From Spirosoma fluviale (GTDB taxonomy: Bacteria > Bacteroidota > Bacteroidia > Cytophagales > Spirosomataceae): a stretch of DNA of 64,000 nt. The DNA lies in contig NZ_OCNH01000005.1 in NCBI RefSeq assembly GCF_900230225.1, positions 1-64,000 on the forward strand, in the 5' to 3' direction. A model generated the notes under the pieces. The model did no database searches and was not told the DNA's origin. It saw nothing but the letters and a program-made list of their open reading frames with translations. The position numbers and the translations under genes are program-made. This document shows, piece by piece, positions 61,987-64,000 of this stretch (position 1 is its first letter; every line of letters begins with the position of its first letter).

Positions 61987-62262
61987 CTAACGAACGGTTT
62001 TCTTACGACTTATTTCTTCCTGGATGCTCTTTAGGTTTTTTGAATACTTGGAGCTGATGAACATAGCAAGAGCAAACAAACCAATGACAACAATAAATCC
62101 CCATTTGTGTTTAGCGGACACGAAAGCAGCACCAACCATGAAAGCAACACCAACCACAAAACCGATCAACAACGCAAACGGAATTTGCTGTGATTTTACT
62201 TTCTTCTCTTCTACCAATAATTCGTCAAGTGTGAATTGAGAGTAGTCTTTACTTAAAAACAT
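61987..62262 (-). CDS. Two-helix membrane protein, cargo of the array
   Basis: This protein of about 91 residues starts MFLSKDYSQFTLDELLVEEKKVK and has two hydrophobic helices (LLIGFVVGVAFMVGAAFVSA and WGFIVVIGLFALAMFIS) and a basic tail. Small proteins of this kind are common in Bacteroidota, often as lone genes, and have no known role. An ATG at 62283 would add seven residues. Its stop is 55 nt from attC-like site 4, and its start lies close to the first repeat of the triplet preceding site 5. It therefore fits the gene-plus-leader layout of the other cargo genes. Confidence 0.72.
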   Translation of the reverse strand: MFLSKDYSQFTLDELLVEEKKVKSQQIPFALLIGFVVGVAFMVGAAFVSAKHKWGFIVVIGLFALAMFISSKYSKNLKSIQEEISRKKTVR

Positions 62263-62316
62263 AATTCTGTTAGCGTTAAACATTTAGTTGTGTTCCATCT
62301 AGAGGAGCGGTTGGCC

Positions 62317-62447
62317 TGTCAGCCGCAACCCCAAAAATGGAAACCCAAACCTGCCCAACCTAGGTGTTTCCTGTGTCGCCCGAAACGCCGAAATGTAAGC
62401 CCAGACCTGCCCACGCGGGGCGTTCAAATTGTCGCCCGAAAGCTGGA
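62317..62447. repeat. Triplet of ~56-nt repeats before attC-like site 5
   Basis: Copies start at 62317 (stem GGTTG / CAACC around CTGTCA), 62374 (stem GGTGTTTC / GAAACGCC around TGTCGCCC) and 62430. Spacings are 57 and 56 nt, with 43 nt to the site. Confidence 0.82.
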
Positions 62448-62472
62448 AGTTGACTCCCATTTTGGCCGGTTC

Positions 62473-62558
62473 ACCCAACGACCATGAGTGTTGATGGTGG
62501 GCGCACAAGTTCGAGTAAACGAATGTACCTGAACCCTTACACACTCATCATGTTGGGC
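62473..62558. repeat. attC-like site 5
   Basis: Boxes are ACCCAAC (62473-62479) and GTTGGGC (62552-62558). The arms ATGAGTGT and ACACTCAT pair exactly. They differ from the ACAGGTG arms of other sites at matching positions, so pairing is kept while the sequence changes. The length is 86 nt. Confidence 0.78.
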
Positions 62559-62624
62559 TGCCAACTGTCCTTCGGGACGTGCTGCCTGTCGCCCGAAAGG
62601 TGACAGCGCAGAGCGATTACGACT

Positions 62625-63392
62625 TCAAGCATAAAATGCTACTTCAAAAGCAGTTCCTGGATTTAAGACAAAAAATTGATTCTCCAAATCACCTTTCAAC
62701 ACCTCGTTTATCTTTTCGAAGTCGAACCCCACAATAGTCAAACCTGGGGGTAATTCAGTCATACCACTTTTTCTAATCATCTCTCTATCGGAAAATAGAG
62801 GAACAAACTCCTTGTCTTCTCTGACATATGTTTGAAAGTCTATTATTTGACTCTCTTTGTCGAAATTTTTGAATAGAGCGATTAGTTTACTCTTTTTAAT
62901 TTCTTCCACAAGGTCATTTTTGTACCTCCTTGGTTCAAACCAACTTTTCATTAATTTTTGCTCCAGCTGTAAATTCTCATCCTTGTTGTAAAATGAAAAA
63001 CTATCTGACTTTATGTAGTCGTAAACATCTTTATTTGTCAGATTTGAAGCAAACTGAATTGTAGTCTCTGGGAAGTATATGGACTTAATGAACCACGTCA
63101 TAGATTTGACAGATTCCTCATCACCGGTCAAACCCACCGACAGAAACAACTGGGGTTGATTTGCATTTTGAAATTGAACAAAGCCAAAAGAAGCATCTAT
63201 CACCTGATCTTTAGCTTTAAAACTTCCAATCAAATCATCTATAAAATTTCTATTGCTCAGAGATTCGTCATTACTTTTTTCTGTTCCTATGTAATCAGTA
63301 ATTGGCTTCAAGGTATCATTCTGTTCCTTAAGAACTTCGTTGAAGTTAGTAGAATTGTCTTTCTTCCTTTTCAGGAAATCAAATAGTCCCAT
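62625..63392 (-). CDS. Cytosolic protein with SseB-like domain, cargo of the array
   Basis: This 255-residue protein begins MGLFDFLKRKKDNSTNF and has no signal or membrane helix. The C-terminal part, with EFVPLFSDREMI, GLTIVGFDFEKINEVL and FFVLNPGTAFEV, resembles SseB (enhanced serine sensitivity) domains. The middle part is like the second SseB half. I give this as a probable fold, not a function. It is AT-rich. The stop is 67 nt from attC-like site 5, and the triplet preceding site 6 lies just upstream of its start. The organisation equals that of the two other minus-strand cargo genes. Confidence 0.72.
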   Translation of the reverse strand: MGLFDFLKRKKDNSTNFNEVLKEQNDTLKPITDYIGTEKSNDESLSNRNFIDDLIGSFKAKDQVIDASFGFVQFQNANQPQLFLSVGLTGDEESVKSMTWFIKSIYFPETTIQFASNLTNKDVYDYIKSDSFSFYNKDENLQLEQKLMKSWFEPRRYKNDLVEEIKKSKLIALFKNFDKESQIIDFQTYVREDKEFVPLFSDREMIRKSGMTELPPGLTIVGFDFEKINEVLKGDLENQFFVLNPGTAFEVAFYA

Positions 63393-63445
63393 TTGTTTAG
63401 TCAGACTGTGAATACTTTATTATTCGCTTCTCATGGTATTCCCAA

Positions 63446-63577
63446 TGTCGCAGGATACCCAAAAATGAAAACTTTCAAAACCTTCCCAATCGGGGCGTAT
63501 CTTGTGTCAGCCGAAAACCGCCGAACGAGCCAAAAACCTGACCGCTGTTGCCTGCAACCTGTCGCCCGAACGCTGCC
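63446..63577. repeat. Triplet of ~55-nt repeats before attC-like site 6
   Basis: Copies start at 63446 (TGTCGCAGGATACCC), 63505 (TGTCAGCCGAAAACCGCC) and 63560 (TGTCGCCCGAACGCTGCC). Spacings are 59 and 55 nt, with 42 nt to the site. Confidence 0.78.
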
Positions 63578-63601
63578 TTGTGAGTTAATTTATGGACTCA
63601 C

Positions 63602-63676
63602 ACCCAACACGCACAGGGGCTGACGTAATATCCTAAGCGAAGCAGGGGAGCCATGTACACCCCTGTTTCGTTGGGC
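63602..63676. repeat. attC-like site 6
   Basis: Boxes are ACCCAAC (63602-63608) and GTTGGGC (63670-63676). The arms ACAGGGG and CCCCTGT pair, a further arm variant with kept pairing. The length is 75 nt. Confidence 0.76.
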
Positions 63677-63732
63677 TGTAAACAGATTGACTAACTCACT
63701 ACCCGCCTGTCGGCGGTAAACTACACTTAGAA

Positions 63733-63954
63733 ATGTATATCATTATTGAGAAGCCCTCATCGCCACATGCAAGCGTATTGAGTGACCCATTTGGATATTT
63801 TGTTTGGTTTTCTACCCACGAAGAAGCTCAGTTGCACGCAGAAAAGTGGAGACTTGAAGAGTTCGCAGTATTTGAGATGAAAAAGCCTTATGTCCCCGAA
63901 CCTTTAGCCGGAAGTGACGAAGAGGCAGAAATTTACGGCGAACGTTGGGATTGA
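63733..63954 (+). CDS. 73-residue acidic protein, cargo of the array
   Basis: This small acidic soluble protein begins MYIIIEKPSSPHASVLSDP and contains WFSTHEEAQLHAEKW. I do not recognise its family, although short proteins starting MYIIIE seem familiar from Bacteroidota. Unlike the other cargo genes it runs on the plus strand. Its stop lies seven bases before attC-like site 7, with no repeat triplet between, the tight stop-to-attC spacing of ordinary integron cassettes. The TGTCG motif at 63708 is 25 nt before its start codon. Confidence 0.6.
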   Translation: MYIIIEKPSSPHASVLSDPFGYFVWFSTHEEAQLHAEKWRLEEFAVFEMKKPYVPEPLAGSDEEAEIYGERWD

Positions 63955-63961
63955 CTCATAC

Positions 63962-64000
63962 ACCCAACGCCTTGAAGTGTGATGGCGACCGTAGGGAGCC
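63962..64000. repeat. attC-like site 7, cut by the window end
   Basis: It has the box ACCCAAC at 63962-63968, then GCCTTGAAGTGTGATGG and the centre GACCGTAGGGAGCC shared with site 4. The right half lies beyond the window, so the array continues. Confidence 0.7.

Noticed and set aside
61327-63577. CRISPR array
   Set aside because: The ~55-nt periodicity comes from degenerate motifs in sets of three, without identical repeats or unique spacers, and no cas genes are present.
56386-64000. Prophage or integrative conjugative element
   Set aside because: No phage structural, relaxase, replication or integrase gene is visible. The unit structure is explained by the attC-like sites.

Overview
The window reads as a Bacteroidota chromosome of the order Cytophagales, most like Spirosoma and its relatives (inference). 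The evidence is a gliding-motility lipoprotein GldB, a GH92 mannosidase, Bacteroidota-type promoter boxes (TAnnTTTG), an unusually short arginine decarboxylase, paired rhomboid proteases and many Tat or lipoprotein exports. Base composition is close to even until about 56 kb, then becomes AT-rich inside several genes.

Layout. 1-360 is the end of an rRNA operon (23S tail, 5S, terminator). 0.5-11.8 kb holds housekeeping genes: GH92 mannosidase, LOG protein, Mpl, arginine decarboxylase, a 41-residue lipoprotein, GmhB-like phosphatase, ValS, a DUF72 protein and a TonB-C-like protein. 11.79-14.57 kb is a histidine operon (hisH-hisA-GNAT-hisF). It is preceded by a histidine-rich leader peptide and a terminator that ends just before hisH, which looks like classical attenuation. 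14.6-23.4 kb carries a barrel protein, GldB, an ABC exporter, a Fur-family regulator, a membrane-anchored MutS-like ATPase and an MBOAT/SGNH acylation pair. tRNA-Phe lies at 24.0 kb. 24-35 kb has an Fe-S electron-transfer pair, a sigma factor with a zinc-finger partner, gmk, nadD, an M28 peptidase, cysS, a GNAT and a PfkB kinase. 35-44 kb has two Tat ferritin-like proteins, an SDR, ybeY, an MDR reductase, bioF-bioD, a class IV aminotransferase and aspartate kinase. 44-55.3 kb has dxs, two rhomboids, mutL, rpsJ, fusA and a second ABC exporter. Many intergenic gaps hold near-perfect inverted repeats of several unrelated sequence families.

The most unusual region is about 57.4-64.0 kb, which runs off the end of the window. 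Seven quasi-palindromic sites share ACCCAAC at one end and GTTGGGC at the other (the integron attC pattern RYYYAAC...GTTRRRY). They share conserved inner arms and separate unrelated genes. Six of them are preceded by three copies of a TGTCG-containing motif spaced 53-59 nt apart, the last about 42 nt before the site. The six complete sites are followed by a fourth copy 28-32 nt beyond their end. Two of the units between sites carry no gene, are exactly 304 nt each and are collinear. The cargo is an AT-rich secreted protein, a two-helix membrane protein, an SseB-like protein, a 73-residue acidic protein and probably a Kelch-type lipoprotein. One unit has been hit by an intact IS5-family element. 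No integrase is visible. I read this as an integron-like cassette array, or a new array type using attC-like sites with a structured flanking module.
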